From assembly GCF_021390155.1 (NCBI RefSeq), contig NZ_CP089985.1, forward strand, positions 1,127,001-1,191,000: DNA of 64,000 nt, read 5' to 3'. Within the stretch, counting starts at the first letter, position 1. Each line of letters opens with the position of its first letter. The position numbers and the translations under genes are program-made. Below, piece by piece: positions 1 to 8,972 of this stretch. Under the pieces are notes generated by a model. It was not told the DNA's origin, searched no databases, and saw only the letters and a list, made by a program, of their open reading frames with translations. The stretch comes from Pseudomonas sp. HN11 (GTDB taxonomy: Bacteria; Pseudomonadota; Gammaproteobacteria; Pseudomonadales; Pseudomonadaceae).

Positions 1-691
1 TGCCTTCATCGCGCAGACCTTGTTCCACGCATTCGCGCATCACCGACCAGATATGCAACAGGCCACTGCGGATGTCGGCGTCGCTGCGCCAGGCGCGTTC
101 GTTGGCCATCATCAGCTCGGAAACCCGCAGGCCATGCTTGTTGCACAAGGCCAGCAGTTCCACGGCGCTGGAAAAGTCGTAGGGCAACTCAACATCGCTG
201 GTCGGCGCAATACCCGAGGCCGCTTCCGCCGCTTCGATGATGAAACCGCCGCCCACCGAGTAGTAGGTCTGCTCGTTCAACAAACCGTTTTCGCCGTAGG
301 CGTGCAGGGACATGGCGTTGGGGTGGTAGGGCAGGCTTTCGTCCAGCAGTAGGAGATCCTGTTGCCAGTTGAAGGCAATGTCTTGCTGGCCTGCGAGCAG
401 CAGTCGGCCGGATTCGCGCAATTGCTGGATGCGGGCGTTGATCGAGGTGGGGTCGACCTGGTCCGGCCATTCGCCCATCAGCCCCATCACGCAGGCACGG
501 TCGGTGGCGTGGCCGACGCCGGTGGCGGACAGCGAGCCATACAGGCGCACCTCCACGCGGCGGGTCTGGCTGAGTAATTGTTGGTCGGTCAGGGCTCGGG
601 CAAAGGTCGCTGCTGCCCGCATGGGGCCGACGGTATGGGAGCTGGAGGGGCCAATACCCACCTTGAATAGATCGAAAACACTGATAGCCAT
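1..691 (-). CDS. sdaA: L-serine ammonia-lyase, N-terminal part (runs off left edge)
   Basis: Deaminates L-serine to pyruvate and ammonia in the cytoplasm; the family is iron-sulfur dependent. About 230 residues are visible. The N-terminus MAISVFDLFKVGIGPSSSHT is the hallmark of the single-chain bacterial serine dehydratase (beta-domain start, GPSSSHT motif), followed by VGPMRAAA and later NAMSLHAYGENG and YSVGGGF. The 3' end, with the C-terminal iron-sulfur cysteines, lies outside the window. The start codon is the ATG whose complement is at 689-691. The gene diverges from a DsdC-like LysR regulator at 829, which fits serine-responsive control. Confidence 0.93.
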   Translation of the reverse strand, partial: MAISVFDLFKVGIGPSSSHTVGPMRAAATFARALTDQQLLSQTRRVEVRLYGSLSATGVGHATDRACVMGLMGEWPDQVDPTSINARIQQLRESGRLLLAGQQDIAFNWQQDLLLLDESLPYHPNAMSLHAYGENGLLNEQTYYSVGGGFIIEAAEAASGIAPTSDVELPYDFSSAVELLALCNKHGLRVSELMMANERAWRSDADIRSGLLHIWSVMRECVEQGLRDEG

Positions 692-828
692 GCTAAAGCC
701 TTACAAGCAATGGAGTAGAAGTCGCTGCCATGTTTTGTAGAGCGAGCGGAATTGGCGCGATACTGAGCCTCTGGATCGGCACTGACCAACGAATTATCCT
801 AAGACACCCTTTAGCAGGACTAAACACT

Positions 829-1776
829 ATGGCCCGGCCCCTTCATGGCCAGACGTATGTCTGGCTGCACGTTTTTTCCTGTGCTGCGCGGCATTTGTCG
901 TTCACCCGCTGCGCCGAGGAACTGCACATCACGCCGGGCGCAGTGAGCCAGCAGATCCGCCAGTTGGAGGAACGATTGGGTTTCCGCTTGTTTCATCGGC
1001 GCGCGCGTGGGGTGGAGCTGAGTGCCGAGGGCCAGCGATTGGCGACAACGGTGGGTGAGGCCTACGGCAGCATCGACGCGGAGTTGCAGCGCCTGGATGC
1101 AGGGATGATCAGCGGGACTTTGCGCCTGCGCTCGATCCCCTCGTTTCTCGGCAAGTGGCTGACCCCTCGGTTACCGCGTTTGCAGCAGCGCTTTCCGGAT
1201 ATCCAACTGCGCATGGTTGCCGAAGACAGCAACATCGCCCTGCATGAGGGCGACTTCGACCTGGCCATCGACTTGAACGACGGCAGCTATCCTGGCCTGT
1301 TATCCACAGCCCTGCTGGACGAACAGATTTTCCCCGTCTGTGCCCCGAGCCTGCTGCGCGGCCGGCCTCCGCTGCATGGTCCTGCCGACCTGGTGCATTT
1401 CCCACTGCTGCACGACATCACCGCCTGGCGTGGGAGTTATGAGTATGCCGAGTGGGAGTTTTACCTGAATGCTATCGGCTATCACGGTGCCGATGTGCGC
1501 CGTGGCCACACCTTCAACCGCAACCACCTGACCATCGAAGCCGCCATCGCCGGTATGGGGGTGGCCATTGCGCGGCGCACGTTGCTCAACGATGAGCTGG
1601 AGCGAGGCACCTTGATCGTACCTTTCGGCATGGCCGTGCCTAACCACAAGCGTTACGTGTTGTTGTATGCGCCAGGCGCACTGAGCCATCCGGGCGTACG
1701 CGCGGTGCATGATTGGTTGGTTGAAGAAGCGGGGATTTTCCGCGGACTGCACCCGTTGGGAGAGGGGCAATTGTGA
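829..1776 (+). CDS. LysR-family regulator, DsdC-like, divergent from sdaA
   Basis: A 315-residue LysR-type regulator. An N-terminal winged helix (about residues 9-68, with FTRCAEELHITPGAVSQQIR) is followed by the effector-binding domain. The C-terminal part (LDEQIFPVCAPSLL, then NRNHLTIEAAIAGMGVAIARR and IVPFGM) resembles DsdC, the D-serine-responsive activator. The ATG at 829 is chosen because it puts the helix-turn-helix at the usual distance from the N-terminus; an in-frame ATG at 730 would add 33 residues unlike LysR proteins and would leave almost no promoter. The 137-base divergent gap to sdaA is the likely operator. That it controls serine deamination is inferred from position. Confidence 0.88.
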   Translation: MARPLHGQTYVWLHVFSCAARHLSFTRCAEELHITPGAVSQQIRQLEERLGFRLFHRRARGVELSAEGQRLATTVGEAYGSIDAELQRLDAGMISGTLRLRSIPSFLGKWLTPRLPRLQQRFPDIQLRMVAEDSNIALHEGDFDLAIDLNDGSYPGLLSTALLDEQIFPVCAPSLLRGRPPLHGPADLVHFPLLHDITAWRGSYEYAEWEFYLNAIGYHGADVRRGHTFNRNHLTIEAAIAGMGVAIARRTLLNDELERGTLIVPFGMAVPNHKRYVLLYAPGALSHPGVRAVHDWLVEEAGIFRGLHPLGEGQL

Positions 1777-1988
1777 GATCTGTTGGAGGTAAGAATATGT
1801 AACCAACTCCCCACCCTAACAGCGTTTTTGCTCGTCGTCAGGCTTAATTTGTAATGTGGGATTTATCTTTGCAAAGGGGTTGAAATGTTCTTCTGACTGC
1901 TCAATTGTGTAAGCAAGAGGTCATGGTTTCACCGCCCCGGTGCCGCAGTTGTGACCTCTCGCGAGCTAGCTGAAATAAGGGAAGAACT

Positions 1989-2399
1989 ATGCAAATCCAA
2001 GTCAATAGCGATAACCATATTGAAAGCAGCATCCGACTGGAGGAGTGGGTACGTACTACCATTGAGAGCACGCTCGAACGTTACGAAGAAGACCTGACCC
2101 GAGTGGAGGTCTACCTGCGGGATGAGAACGGCGACAAGCCCGGTCCCCATGATTTGAGTTGCCGCCTGGAAGCGCGGCCAAAAGGTCATCAACCGCTGTC
2201 CGTGCTGCACAAGGCCGATACACTGGAACAGGCGATCGACGGTGCGGCCACCAAGCTGGACCATGCGTTGGAACATCTGTTCGGCAAACTGCAAGGCAAG
2301 CCGCGCGCTGCCGGGAAAAACCAGCCGACCACCAAAGTCAACGAAGATGAGCTTGAGCAGGAGTTTCTGGAAAAAGAACGCGCCGTGTTCAACGGCTGA
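1989..2399 (+). CDS. HPF/RaiA-family ribosome-associated protein
   Basis: A 136-residue protein beginning MQIQVNSDNHIESSIRLEEW, with the layout of the ribosome hibernation/S30AE (HPF/RaiA) domain: an amphipathic helix, RVEVYLRDENGDK, then LEARPKGHQPLSV and a helix EQAIDGAATKLDHALEHLFGK. Members bind the 30S subunit in the decoding channel and dampen translation in stress. It is a stand-alone copy, not next to rpoN as the canonical Pseudomonas hpf is, so it is a paralogue. An AGGGAAG ribosome-binding site lies just before the ATG. The tail after residue about 95 is Lys/Glu rich and probably flexible. Confidence 0.82.
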   Translation: MQIQVNSDNHIESSIRLEEWVRTTIESTLERYEEDLTRVEVYLRDENGDKPGPHDLSCRLEARPKGHQPLSVLHKADTLEQAIDGAATKLDHALEHLFGKLQGKPRAAGKNQPTTKVNEDELEQEFLEKERAVFNG

Positions 2400-2420
2400 A
2401 AGTTTTCTCACGCTCCACTA

Positions 2421-2450
2421 AAAACGGGCCTGCAATCGCAGGCCCGTTTT
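2421..2450. terminator. Bidirectional rho-independent terminator
   Basis: A stem of AAAACGGGCCTGC with GCAGGCCCGTTTT around a short loop lies between the converging HPF-like gene and the exporter gene. A-rich and T-rich flanks let it work on both strands. Confidence 0.85.
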
Positions 2451-2453
2451 CGT

Positions 2454-3968
2454 TTACTGGCTGCGTCGGAAGAAATACCTGCTCAACCACGCCAACCCAC
2501 CTGCACCCAGGCCCGCGAAAAGCATCGCCCAACCGATGCCATGTCGCAGGGCCGCCTGCGCATCGGTGAATGCCAGCCCCACCGATGACCCCAGCTTGCC
2601 CGCCGCGATGTTCTGGCTGATGGTCGGCCACTCCAGCACGGAGTTGTCGGGCAGTACAGCCGCCAACTGATGGCTGATCCCCAGCAGCAGCACAAACCCC
2701 ATCAACGCGATGTTGAGTGCGAGGGTAATCAACCGTGCGCTGAGGTCGATGCCCGACGCCATGCCCGCCCGGTCGGCCGAGACTGCGCCGGTGGTGGTAT
2801 TGGTGGTGGGGGAGTTGGTCAGCGCCAATCCCACCCCTGCAATGATGCAACTGATCAGCACCAGCACGATGCTCGGTTGCGCCACCGCATTGGCTGCGGC
2901 CATGCTCAGGAAGCCTGCGCCCATCAAGCCCAGTCCACACGGGATGACGCGCTCGGCACCGTAACGCAGGGCCAGGCGCTCGGCCAAGGGAGGAACCAGC
3001 AAAGTGGGCAAGGTGTAGGCGAGCAAGGCGCCACCAGTGGTCACGGTGTCGTACCCCAGCCCGGCTTGGAAATACAGGGGCAAGTAGATCATGAACGGCC
3101 AAAAACTGAAGTTCATGCCGATCGAACCCATCAGTGCGCCGTTGAAGCGCTGGATGCGGAACACCGAGAAATCGAACATGGGGTGGGCACTACGCCGCTC
3201 GACAACAATGAACAGCAGCAGCCCGGCTACCGCCAAGCCCGCGCAGCCGAGCATGGCCGGTGTGCCAAAGCCTTTTTCAGTACCCTGGGTGATGAAATAG
3301 ACCAGTGCAAACACTGACAGCGTCAGGGTTAGCATGCCCGCGATATCGAGGCGATGGGCAGCGGGATCCCGCGATTCCTGCACACTGATCCGCAGCAGCA
3401 CCAGCGTGAACAGGGTCAGCGGTACATGTACCAGGAACACCCAGCGCCAGTCTGCGACCGCCAGGATCAACGCCCCCACGATTGGCCCAAAGCCCAGGCC
3501 CACGCCGGCGATCACACCCCATATCGCGAACGCCCGCGCCCGCGCCGCCGGGTCGCGAAACAGGTGCGACAGAATCGCGAACTGGCAGATCATCATCGCC
3601 CCGGCGCCGATGCCTTGGACGAAGCGCGCCGCGATCAGTGTGATGGCATTGTCCGCCAGCCCACAGGCCAGGGAGGCCAACCCGAACACCCACAGGCATA
3701 GCACCAGCATGCGGCGGCGGCCGAAGCGATCGGCCAATGTGCCGGCAGCCATCAGTACGCTGGTGCAAGCCAGGGTGTAGGCATTCATGATCCATTGGGC
3801 GTCCTGGAATCCTGTGCCCAATTGCTGTTCAAGTGTCGGCAGGATGACCGGCACGCTGGAAATTTCCAGGCCGAACATCAGGGCGACAAGGCACACAGCG
3901 GTCAGCGCAAGGCCGTTTCTGGCAGTGCGCCGGGTATTGGCGACCGATAACGTGACGGCGGGTGGCAT
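2454..3968 (-). CDS. MFS multidrug efflux transporter, DHA2 (14-helix) type
   Basis: A 504-residue inner-membrane protein with about 14 hydrophobic segments. It has DHA2 drug:proton antiporter signatures: ISSVPVILPTLEQQLG in helix 1, WIMNAYTLACTSVL in helix 2, the motif-A loop GTLADRFGRRRMLV, and the antiporter motif-C-like GLGFGPIVGALI in helix 5. The start at 3968 (MPPAVTLSVANTRR) is chosen because the protein then begins just before helix 1; upstream in-frame codons would overlap the divergent regulator. It faces a LysR gene at 4075 across 106 bases, the common arrangement of a regulator and the exporter it controls. The substrate cannot be told. Confidence 0.85.
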   Translation of the reverse strand: MPPAVTLSVANTRRTARNGLALTAVCLVALMFGLEISSVPVILPTLEQQLGTGFQDAQWIMNAYTLACTSVLMAAGTLADRFGRRRMLVLCLWVFGLASLACGLADNAITLIAARFVQGIGAGAMMICQFAILSHLFRDPAARARAFAIWGVIAGVGLGFGPIVGALILAVADWRWVFLVHVPLTLFTLVLLRISVQESRDPAAHRLDIAGMLTLTLSVFALVYFITQGTEKGFGTPAMLGCAGLAVAGLLLFIVVERRSAHPMFDFSVFRIQRFNGALMGSIGMNFSFWPFMIYLPLYFQAGLGYDTVTTGGALLAYTLPTLLVPPLAERLALRYGAERVIPCGLGLMGAGFLSMAAANAVAQPSIVLVLISCIIAGVGLALTNSPTTNTTTGAVSADRAGMASGIDLSARLITLALNIALMGFVLLLGISHQLAAVLPDNSVLEWPTISQNIAAGKLGSSVGLAFTDAQAALRHGIGWAMLFAGLGAGGLAWLSRYFFRRSQ

Positions 3969-4074
3969 GGGACTCTCCAGTCGATAGGGTATCGGACTAT
4001 TTTCAGGGGAATGCGGTTCTTTATTCGTGATAAGTTTTCCACTCATAAGGGAACCAGGGGCGACAATTTGCGCC

Positions 4075-4947
4075 ATGACCACACCACGTTTTGACGGTAT
4101 CGAACTCTTTCTGCAGATCGTCGAAAGCGGCAACCTTACCGAAGCCGCCGAACGGCTTAACCTGACGCGCTCCGCCGTAGGCAAGGGCCTGGCGCGACTC
4201 GAGGCGCGCTTGGGCACCTGCCTGTTGCAGCGTTCTACCCGGCGCCAGCGGTTGACCGAGGACGGCCAGGCTTACTACGAACATTGCCTTCGCGCACTGG
4301 CTGAGTTGGAGGCCGCCGAATCGGTACTGGAAAGCGGCCGACAACTGCCTCGCGGACGTTTGCGGGCAAGCCTGCCGCTGGCTTTCGGGCACCATTATGC
4401 GGCGCCCGCGTTGTGGGGCTTGATGGCGCGTTATCCGGAGTTGGAGATCGAAATCAGCTTTGCCGACCGGTTGGTGGACCTGGCCCAGGAGGGCTTCGAT
4501 ATCGCCGTGCGGATCGGCCCGTTACCCGATACCGACCGCCTCAGCGCACGGCGCCTGGGCGAGCAGTCGGTAGGGCTGGCGGCGTCACCGGCGTACTTGC
4601 AGCGCGTCGGGCCGATTGCATGCATCGAAGACCTTGCCGGCCATCGCGGCATCGCCTACCGCAACAACACCCCGCATCGCAATCGAGTGGCTTCACCACT
4701 GATGATGGATGACCTGCAGGCCGTGGCCGATGCCGCCATCGCGGGCGTGGGCCTGGCCTGGTTGCCGAGTTGGTTGATTGCCCACTATGTGCTGCGCGGG
4801 CAATTGCAGGCAGTGCTGCCTGACTATCGTGAGCAACCTGCACCGATCCACGTCATCTGGCCGACGGCCACGCACATGCCGGCCAAGACGCGGTGTGCAA
4901 TCGACGCGTTGGTCGCCGGCACCCCGTCGTGCCTGGCGGGCAGTTGA
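4075..4947 (+). CDS. LysR-family transcriptional regulator
   Basis: A 290-residue LysR regulator. The winged helix covers about residues 5-62 (FLQIVESGNLTEAAERLNLTRSAVGKGLARLE) and the effector domain follows, with the segment GFDIAVRIGPLPDTDRLSARRL typical of the AaeR/CrgA-like subgroup. The ATG at 4075 gives the canonical N-terminus (MTTPRFDGIELF); the in-frame ATG at 4027 would add 16 residues. It probably controls the divergent exporter. Its stop abuts the stop of fecA on the other strand with no gap. Confidence 0.88.
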   Translation: MTTPRFDGIELFLQIVESGNLTEAAERLNLTRSAVGKGLARLEARLGTCLLQRSTRRQRLTEDGQAYYEHCLRALAELEAAESVLESGRQLPRGRLRASLPLAFGHHYAAPALWGLMARYPELEIEISFADRLVDLAQEGFDIAVRIGPLPDTDRLSARRLGEQSVGLAASPAYLQRVGPIACIEDLAGHRGIAYRNNTPHRNRVASPLMMDDLQAVADAAIAGVGLAWLPSWLIAHYVLRGQLQAVLPDYREQPAPIHVIWPTATHMPAKTRCAIDALVAGTPSCLAGS

Positions 4948-7284
4948 TCAGAACGCGATGGACGTCTGTACATACAGCGTGCGCGGCTCGCCCACGTATT
5001 TGCCCTTGTTGTTATCGTCGAACGAGCGGGTGAAGTACTGGGTGTTAAAGATGTTTTTCACACCTACTGCCACGTTCAAGTCCGACAGCTGTGGGCCGAA
5101 GTCATAGGCCGCGCGACTGCTGAACAGCATGTAGCCGGGGATGCGTCCGTTGGCCCCGTTGGCCGTTTCTTTCTTGGTGTTGGCGTTGTCGGCGAACTGG
5201 CTGCTCTGGTAGCTGCTGTCCAGATTGAGTTTCCAACGGCCTTCGGTGTAACCCATGCCCAGGGTGCCCTTATGCTTGGACGAGAAGGGCACGCGGTTGC
5301 CTTTGTTCGGGCCGTCTTCGCGGATGGTGGCGTCGACATAGGCGTAGCTGGCGTACACATCGAACCCCGCCAGCGCCGGGCTCAAACCGTCGAGCGCGTA
5401 ATTGATGCTGGTCTCGATACCCTGGTGGCGAGTTTCGCCACGGGCAATCACCGAGTCATTGGTCTGGTTGCTTTCGTATTGGTTGTCGAAGTTGATCAGA
5501 AACGCGCCGATTTCCGCACGCAAGGTGCCGTCGTCGTAGCGGGTACCCAATTCCCAGGTGCGGGCTTTTTCCGGTTTCACTTCGCCGCTGGTCACGCGAT
5601 TCGGCATTTGGCTGTACTGCACGCTGCCGAACGAACCTTCGGTGTTGGCGTAGAGGTTCCAGCTGTCGGTGAGGTGGTAAAGCACGTTCAGCGCCGGCAG
5701 CGCGGTGTTGTAGTCGCCCTTATATGTGACGTTGGTCAGGTTGTTGGTCTGCTGCGACTCGATCATCTCGTAGCGAATGCCCGGGGTGATGGTCCACTTG
5801 CCGATATCAATCCGGTCATCGATGAAGAACGCATTGGCTTGGGTGCCGCCGCGGGTGTCGCGGTCGTTGCGGCTGTCGGTGGTGGGGATCTGCTGGTTGG
5901 CGGCAATCGGTGTGCGGTAACGCAGTTCATGGCCGGCTTCGTTGATGTAGCGGTAACCGACGCCCACTTCATGGCTGGTCGGGCCCAGGTCAAAGCCTTG
6001 GGCAAAGCGGGTCTCGATGCCTCGTACCCAGTATTCACGCGGGGACAACGAGAGGAACGTGCCCTGGTCCAGGTAACCGCTGCGCAAGGTCTTGGTAAAG
6101 AAGCTGTTCACGGTGAATTCGCGGCGGTCTTGTTCATAGCGATAGCCGACGTTGAACATCGTCCGGCGGCCCCAGAATTTGTCGTAGGGGCGAGTGGACT
6201 GGTAGGGATCTGCCTTGTAGTCCGCGACGTTCAAACCACCCGGCATATCGGCCTGGCCTTCGTAGTACTGCGCCATGGCGTTGAAGCTGTTGGCGTCATC
6301 CAGTTGGTATTTACCTTTGAGGATCAGGTCGTCGATGCGCGTGTCGCTGTTTTCGCGCCAATCGCCGCCACGGGTGCCGGAGTACAGAATCGCGCCACCC
6401 AGGCCATTGTCGGCGGTGCCGCCGGCGAGCAGGTTGCCGGTGGTCTTGAAGCCGTCGTGGCTGGAGGATGGGCTGGTTTCGGTCTGCAAGCCGCCTTTGA
6501 CTGTGGGTGCATCCGGGATCGCGCGTGTTACGAAGTTGACCACGCCGCCGACGTTCTGCGGGCCGTAGCGCACCGCGCCGCCGCCGCGAACGACATCGAC
6601 TGCGTCCATGTTGCCCATGCTGATCGGCGCAAATGAAAGCTGTGGCTGGCCGTAAGGTGCGAACGGCACCGGGATGCCATCCATCAGCACCGTGGAGCGC
6701 GATGCCAGGCGCGGGTTGAGGCCACGAATGCCGAAGTTCAGCGCCATGTCGTGGCTGCCAGTGCCGTTGTTGTCCGGAGCGTTGACGCCAGGAATGCGGT
6801 TGAGCACGTCCTTGGCCTGGGTGGCGCCCTGACGTTCGAATTCTTCGCGACGGATCACATCACGGGCGCCGGGGTGTTCGAATACATTGGTCTGCGCCGC
6901 GTCGCCGAGCCAGTCACCGACCACGCTTGAGGTGCCCAGCTCGATGCTGGCCGGTGCAGTGGCCAGTTGCAGGCTGTAGGCATTGTCGCCTTCGGCGCGG
7001 GCTTGCAGGCCGGTGCCTTCCAGCAGTTTTTGCAAGCCGTCCGCCGCACCATGGCTGCCGGACAACCCACGGCTCTGCATGCCAGCCGTGACTTCGGAAC
7101 CGAAAGAGATCAACACCCCGGCTTCACGGCCAAACTGATTCAGTGCAGCTTCCAGCGACGTTGGGGCGATGTGATAAGGCTTGGCGTCGGCCGCCATCAC
7201 CGGGGGCAGCATTGTCAGACTGAGGCTGGCGCCGAGTAGGAGTTGGCGCAAGGTGCGCGCGAGAAGCGTCGGTTGCTGGGGCAT
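4948..7284 (-). CDS. fecA: Outer-membrane ferric citrate receptor FecA
   Basis: A 778-residue TonB-dependent receptor that imports ferric dicitrate and signals to FecR. The order is a signal peptide ending near VMAAD, an N-terminal signalling (STN) domain at about residues 33-105, a plug domain (VFEHPGARDVIRREEF, VLNRIPGVNAP, STVLMDGIPVPFAPYG) and a beta-barrel ending in aromatic TSIAF. Long stretches match the known Escherichia coli FecA, including GVVNFVTRAIP, ADMPGGL and NLYANTEGSFG. Length fits the family (774). The ATG at 7284 directly precedes the signal peptide. It follows fecI-fecR in the same direction, the classical fec order, with a hairpin between fecR and fecA. Confidence 0.96.
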   Translation of the reverse strand: MPQQPTLLARTLRQLLLGASLSLTMLPPVMAADAKPYHIAPTSLEAALNQFGREAGVLISFGSEVTAGMQSRGLSGSHGAADGLQKLLEGTGLQARAEGDNAYSLQLATAPASIELGTSSVVGDWLGDAAQTNVFEHPGARDVIRREEFERQGATQAKDVLNRIPGVNAPDNNGTGSHDMALNFGIRGLNPRLASRSTVLMDGIPVPFAPYGQPQLSFAPISMGNMDAVDVVRGGGAVRYGPQNVGGVVNFVTRAIPDAPTVKGGLQTETSPSSSHDGFKTTGNLLAGGTADNGLGGAILYSGTRGGDWRENSDTRIDDLILKGKYQLDDANSFNAMAQYYEGQADMPGGLNVADYKADPYQSTRPYDKFWGRRTMFNVGYRYEQDRREFTVNSFFTKTLRSGYLDQGTFLSLSPREYWVRGIETRFAQGFDLGPTSHEVGVGYRYINEAGHELRYRTPIAANQQIPTTDSRNDRDTRGGTQANAFFIDDRIDIGKWTITPGIRYEMIESQQTNNLTNVTYKGDYNTALPALNVLYHLTDSWNLYANTEGSFGSVQYSQMPNRVTSGEVKPEKARTWELGTRYDDGTLRAEIGAFLINFDNQYESNQTNDSVIARGETRHQGIETSINYALDGLSPALAGFDVYASYAYVDATIREDGPNKGNRVPFSSKHKGTLGMGYTEGRWKLNLDSSYQSSQFADNANTKKETANGANGRIPGYMLFSSRAAYDFGPQLSDLNVAVGVKNIFNTQYFTRSFDDNNKGKYVGEPRTLYVQTSIAF

Positions 7285-7346
7285 GAAGAGCGGTCCTGAG
7301 AAGGAAGGATCAAGGTGGCTTTCCTGCTCTGTCACGCGAGGGGTGG

Positions 7347-7364
7347 AAAACGGCTCACCGTTTT
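7347..7364. promoter_or_regulatory. Stem-loop between fecR and fecA
   Basis: AAAACGG and CCGTTTT form a seven-base stem with a four-base loop, in the 91 bases between the fecR stop and the fecA start. On the transcribed strand it is not followed by a long U-run, so it may be an attenuator, an RNA-processing site or a weak terminator that lets fecA be expressed separately from fecIR. Confidence 0.45.
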
Positions 7365-7375
7365 TTGAGTTAATT

Positions 7376-8317
7376 TCAGACGCGCGCCTGTACGGTCACC
7401 CAATAGCGGGTAAAGCGCCGAACTTTCACCGGCAGGCTCACTTCCAGCAGGTCGAGAATGCGTTCGCTGTTATCCAGTGGGTAGCTGCCGGAGATCAGCA
7501 GATTGGCCACCTGCGGGTCGCAGTTGACCTGGCCACGACGATAACGGCTGAGTTCACCGAGGAAGTCGTCCAGGCGCATGTGTGCCGCGACCAGCATGCC
7601 GTCGGCCCAGGCGCCGCTGTTGGCGTCGGTGGGGCGTGGGGTGTCCCAGCCTTTGCGGGTGAAATTGACTTGGTGCGCGGCCTGGACGCTCAGCGGCAGG
7701 CCGGTATAGGTGTTGGGCATGACGTCGACGTGACCGTCGAGCACCGCCAGTTGGGTGTGATCATTGAACTGCCGCACATTCAGGCGCGCCGCTTGGCTGG
7801 TGAGCAGACCCTGGCCTGTCAGCACTTGCAGTGGTGTGTTGCCTGCGATACCGGTCAACAGAATCTCGCCTTCAAGCAGGTGGATCAGCCGCTGCCGGCC
7901 ATCAAAATGCACATCCACCGCGCTGCCGGTATTGAGCTGCATCTGGCTGCCGTCGGCCAATTGCACGTTGTGTCGCTGACCAACGGGGCTGCGGTAGTCG
8001 GCGGTCAGCGGCGGCAGGATATGTTGCTGGCGCAGGCTCCAGGCGGCAGCGGAACCGGCGCCGAGGATCAACAGCAACTTCAACGCCTGGCGACGGCTGG
8101 TGGAGGTTGGCGCATTCAGCGCCGCATGGACCAGCGGCGAGGGCATGCCGCGCAGGCGCTGGTTGACGCGCTGCATATGGTCCCAGGCGCGCTGGTGTTC
8201 GCTGTGGGCGTTCAACCAGTGTTGCCAGGCGGCTTGCTGGCGTGGGTTGAGGGCGCCTTGCTGCATTTCCATCAGCCAATGCACGGCTTGTTCGGCGACT
8301 TGGGTGGAGAAGTTCAT
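7376..8317 (-). CDS. fecR: FecR-type transmembrane anti-sigma/signal regulator
   Basis: A 313-residue inner-membrane protein that senses the ligand-loaded receptor and controls the sigma factor FecI. The N-terminal cytoplasmic DUF4880-like domain (AVHWLMEMQQGALNPRQQAA) is followed by a single membrane segment at about residues 76-93 (ALKLLLILGAGSAAAW), then the periplasmic FecR domain (RSPVGQRHNVQLADGSQMQLN) and a C-terminal STN-binding part. Its start overlaps the fecI stop by four bases, so the two are probably translationally coupled. The short family residues before the membrane segment are conserved. Confidence 0.93.
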   Translation of the reverse strand: MNFSTQVAEQAVHWLMEMQQGALNPRQQAAWQHWLNAHSEHQRAWDHMQRVNQRLRGMPSPLVHAALNAPTSTSRRQALKLLLILGAGSAAAWSLRQQHILPPLTADYRSPVGQRHNVQLADGSQMQLNTGSAVDVHFDGRQRLIHLLEGEILLTGIAGNTPLQVLTGQGLLTSQAARLNVRQFNDHTQLAVLDGHVDVMPNTYTGLPLSVQAAHQVNFTRKGWDTPRPTDANSGAWADGMLVAAHMRLDDFLGELSRYRRGQVNCDPQVANLLISGSYPLDNSERILDLLEVSLPVKVRRFTRYWVTVQARV

Positions 8318-8811
8318 AGGGTGAAATAGCAGCGCATGGCCGCCTTGCTCAGGTGGCGTTTGACGGTGGCGATGGAAATGCCCAGTTCAGCGCCGATTTG
8401 CGCGTAGGTCAGGCCATCGAGTTGGGCCAGCAGGAATGCACGCTTGACCTGAATAGGCAGGCCGTCGAGCAACTGGTCCAGTTCAATCAGGGTTTGCAGG
8501 ATGATTGCGCGTTCTTCTTCCGACGGTGCCACGTGCTCGGGCATCTGCGCCAAGGCGTCGAGATAGGCGCGTTCCAGGTCCTGGCGGCGGTAGAAGTTGA
8601 ACAGCACACGCTTGGCGACGGTGGTGAGGAACGCGCGCGGCTCGATCAGCGTGGGTGTTTCCCGTGCGGTGAGCACACGAATGAAGGTGTCCTGGGCCAG
8701 GTCGGCGGCACTCTCCGGGCAGCCGAGCTTGCGTCGCAACCAGCCGGTGAGCCAGTGGTGATGGTCGTTGTACAACACTTCGACGGTATTGGACGGGCTC
8801 AACGCGGACAC
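8314..8811 (-). CDS. fecI: ECF sigma factor FecI
   Basis: A 165-residue ECF sigma factor of the iron-starvation class. Region 2 holds LAQDTFIRVLTARE and the RAFLTTVAKRVLFNFYRR stretch; region 4 holds LDGLTYAQIGAELGISIATVKRHLSKA, the DNA-binding helix-turn-helix. It starts with GTG (8809-8811). It is the first gene of fecI-fecR-fecA and reads away from Fur-box-like sequences at 8837-8851 and 8923-8941, which fits iron repression by Fur. Activity is expected to depend on the FecA-FecR signal. Confidence 0.93.
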   Translation of the reverse strand: MSALSPSNTVEVLYNDHHHWLTGWLRRKLGCPESAADLAQDTFIRVLTARETPTLIEPRAFLTTVAKRVLFNFYRRQDLERAYLDALAQMPEHVAPSEEERAIILQTLIELDQLLDGLPIQVKRAFLLAQLDGLTYAQIGAELGISIATVKRHLSKAAMRCYFTL

Positions 8812-8836
8812 TCCACAAGCATCGCCATGCTTTAGA

Positions 8837-8851
8837 GAACAAGAATTGTTC
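8837..8851. promoter_or_regulatory. Perfect inverted repeat upstream of fecI, possible Fur site
   Basis: GAACAA-GAA-TTGTTC is a perfect 6-3-6 inverted repeat 26 bases before the fecI start. With the flank CGCATTG it partly resembles the GAGAAT/ATTCTC-type Fur boxes of Pseudomonas. It could be a Fur operator or the site of another repressor. Confidence 0.45.
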
Positions 8852-8922
8852 GCATTGTAGGGCCCGTGACTGGCTTCGGCAATCGGTCAGCCCGGTTCTT
8901 TCATCCGTTCTGTTTTGCTTAT

Positions 8923-8941
8923 GAGAATATTTATCATTAAT
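8923..8941. promoter_or_regulatory. Fur-box-like site in the fecI / DUF3649 divergent region
   Basis: GAGAATATTTATCATTAAT matches about 13 of 19 positions of the consensus Fur box GATAATGATAATCATTATC. It sits 32 bases before the start of the rightward DUF3649-PepSY operon and 112 bases before fecI, so iron-bound Fur could repress both sides. Confidence 0.6.
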
Positions 8942-8972
8942 ATTGCGGCCTGATGAACCTGGCGCCTCCCGC

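Noticed and set aside
1302..1310. A TTATCCACA DnaA box within the LysR coding region
   Set aside because: Single copy inside a gene with no partner or AT-rich stretch; expected by chance at this scale.
1840..1890. Sigma-54-like promoter before the HPF-like gene
   Set aside because: GG and GC are at the right distance in one register, but the conserved TGGCAC and TTGC parts fit poorly.
5272..6636. Long open frame on the plus strand opposite fecA
   Set aside because: It is the antisense shadow of the fecA coding frame in high-GC DNA. The protein it would give has no recognisable domain and no ribosome-binding site.
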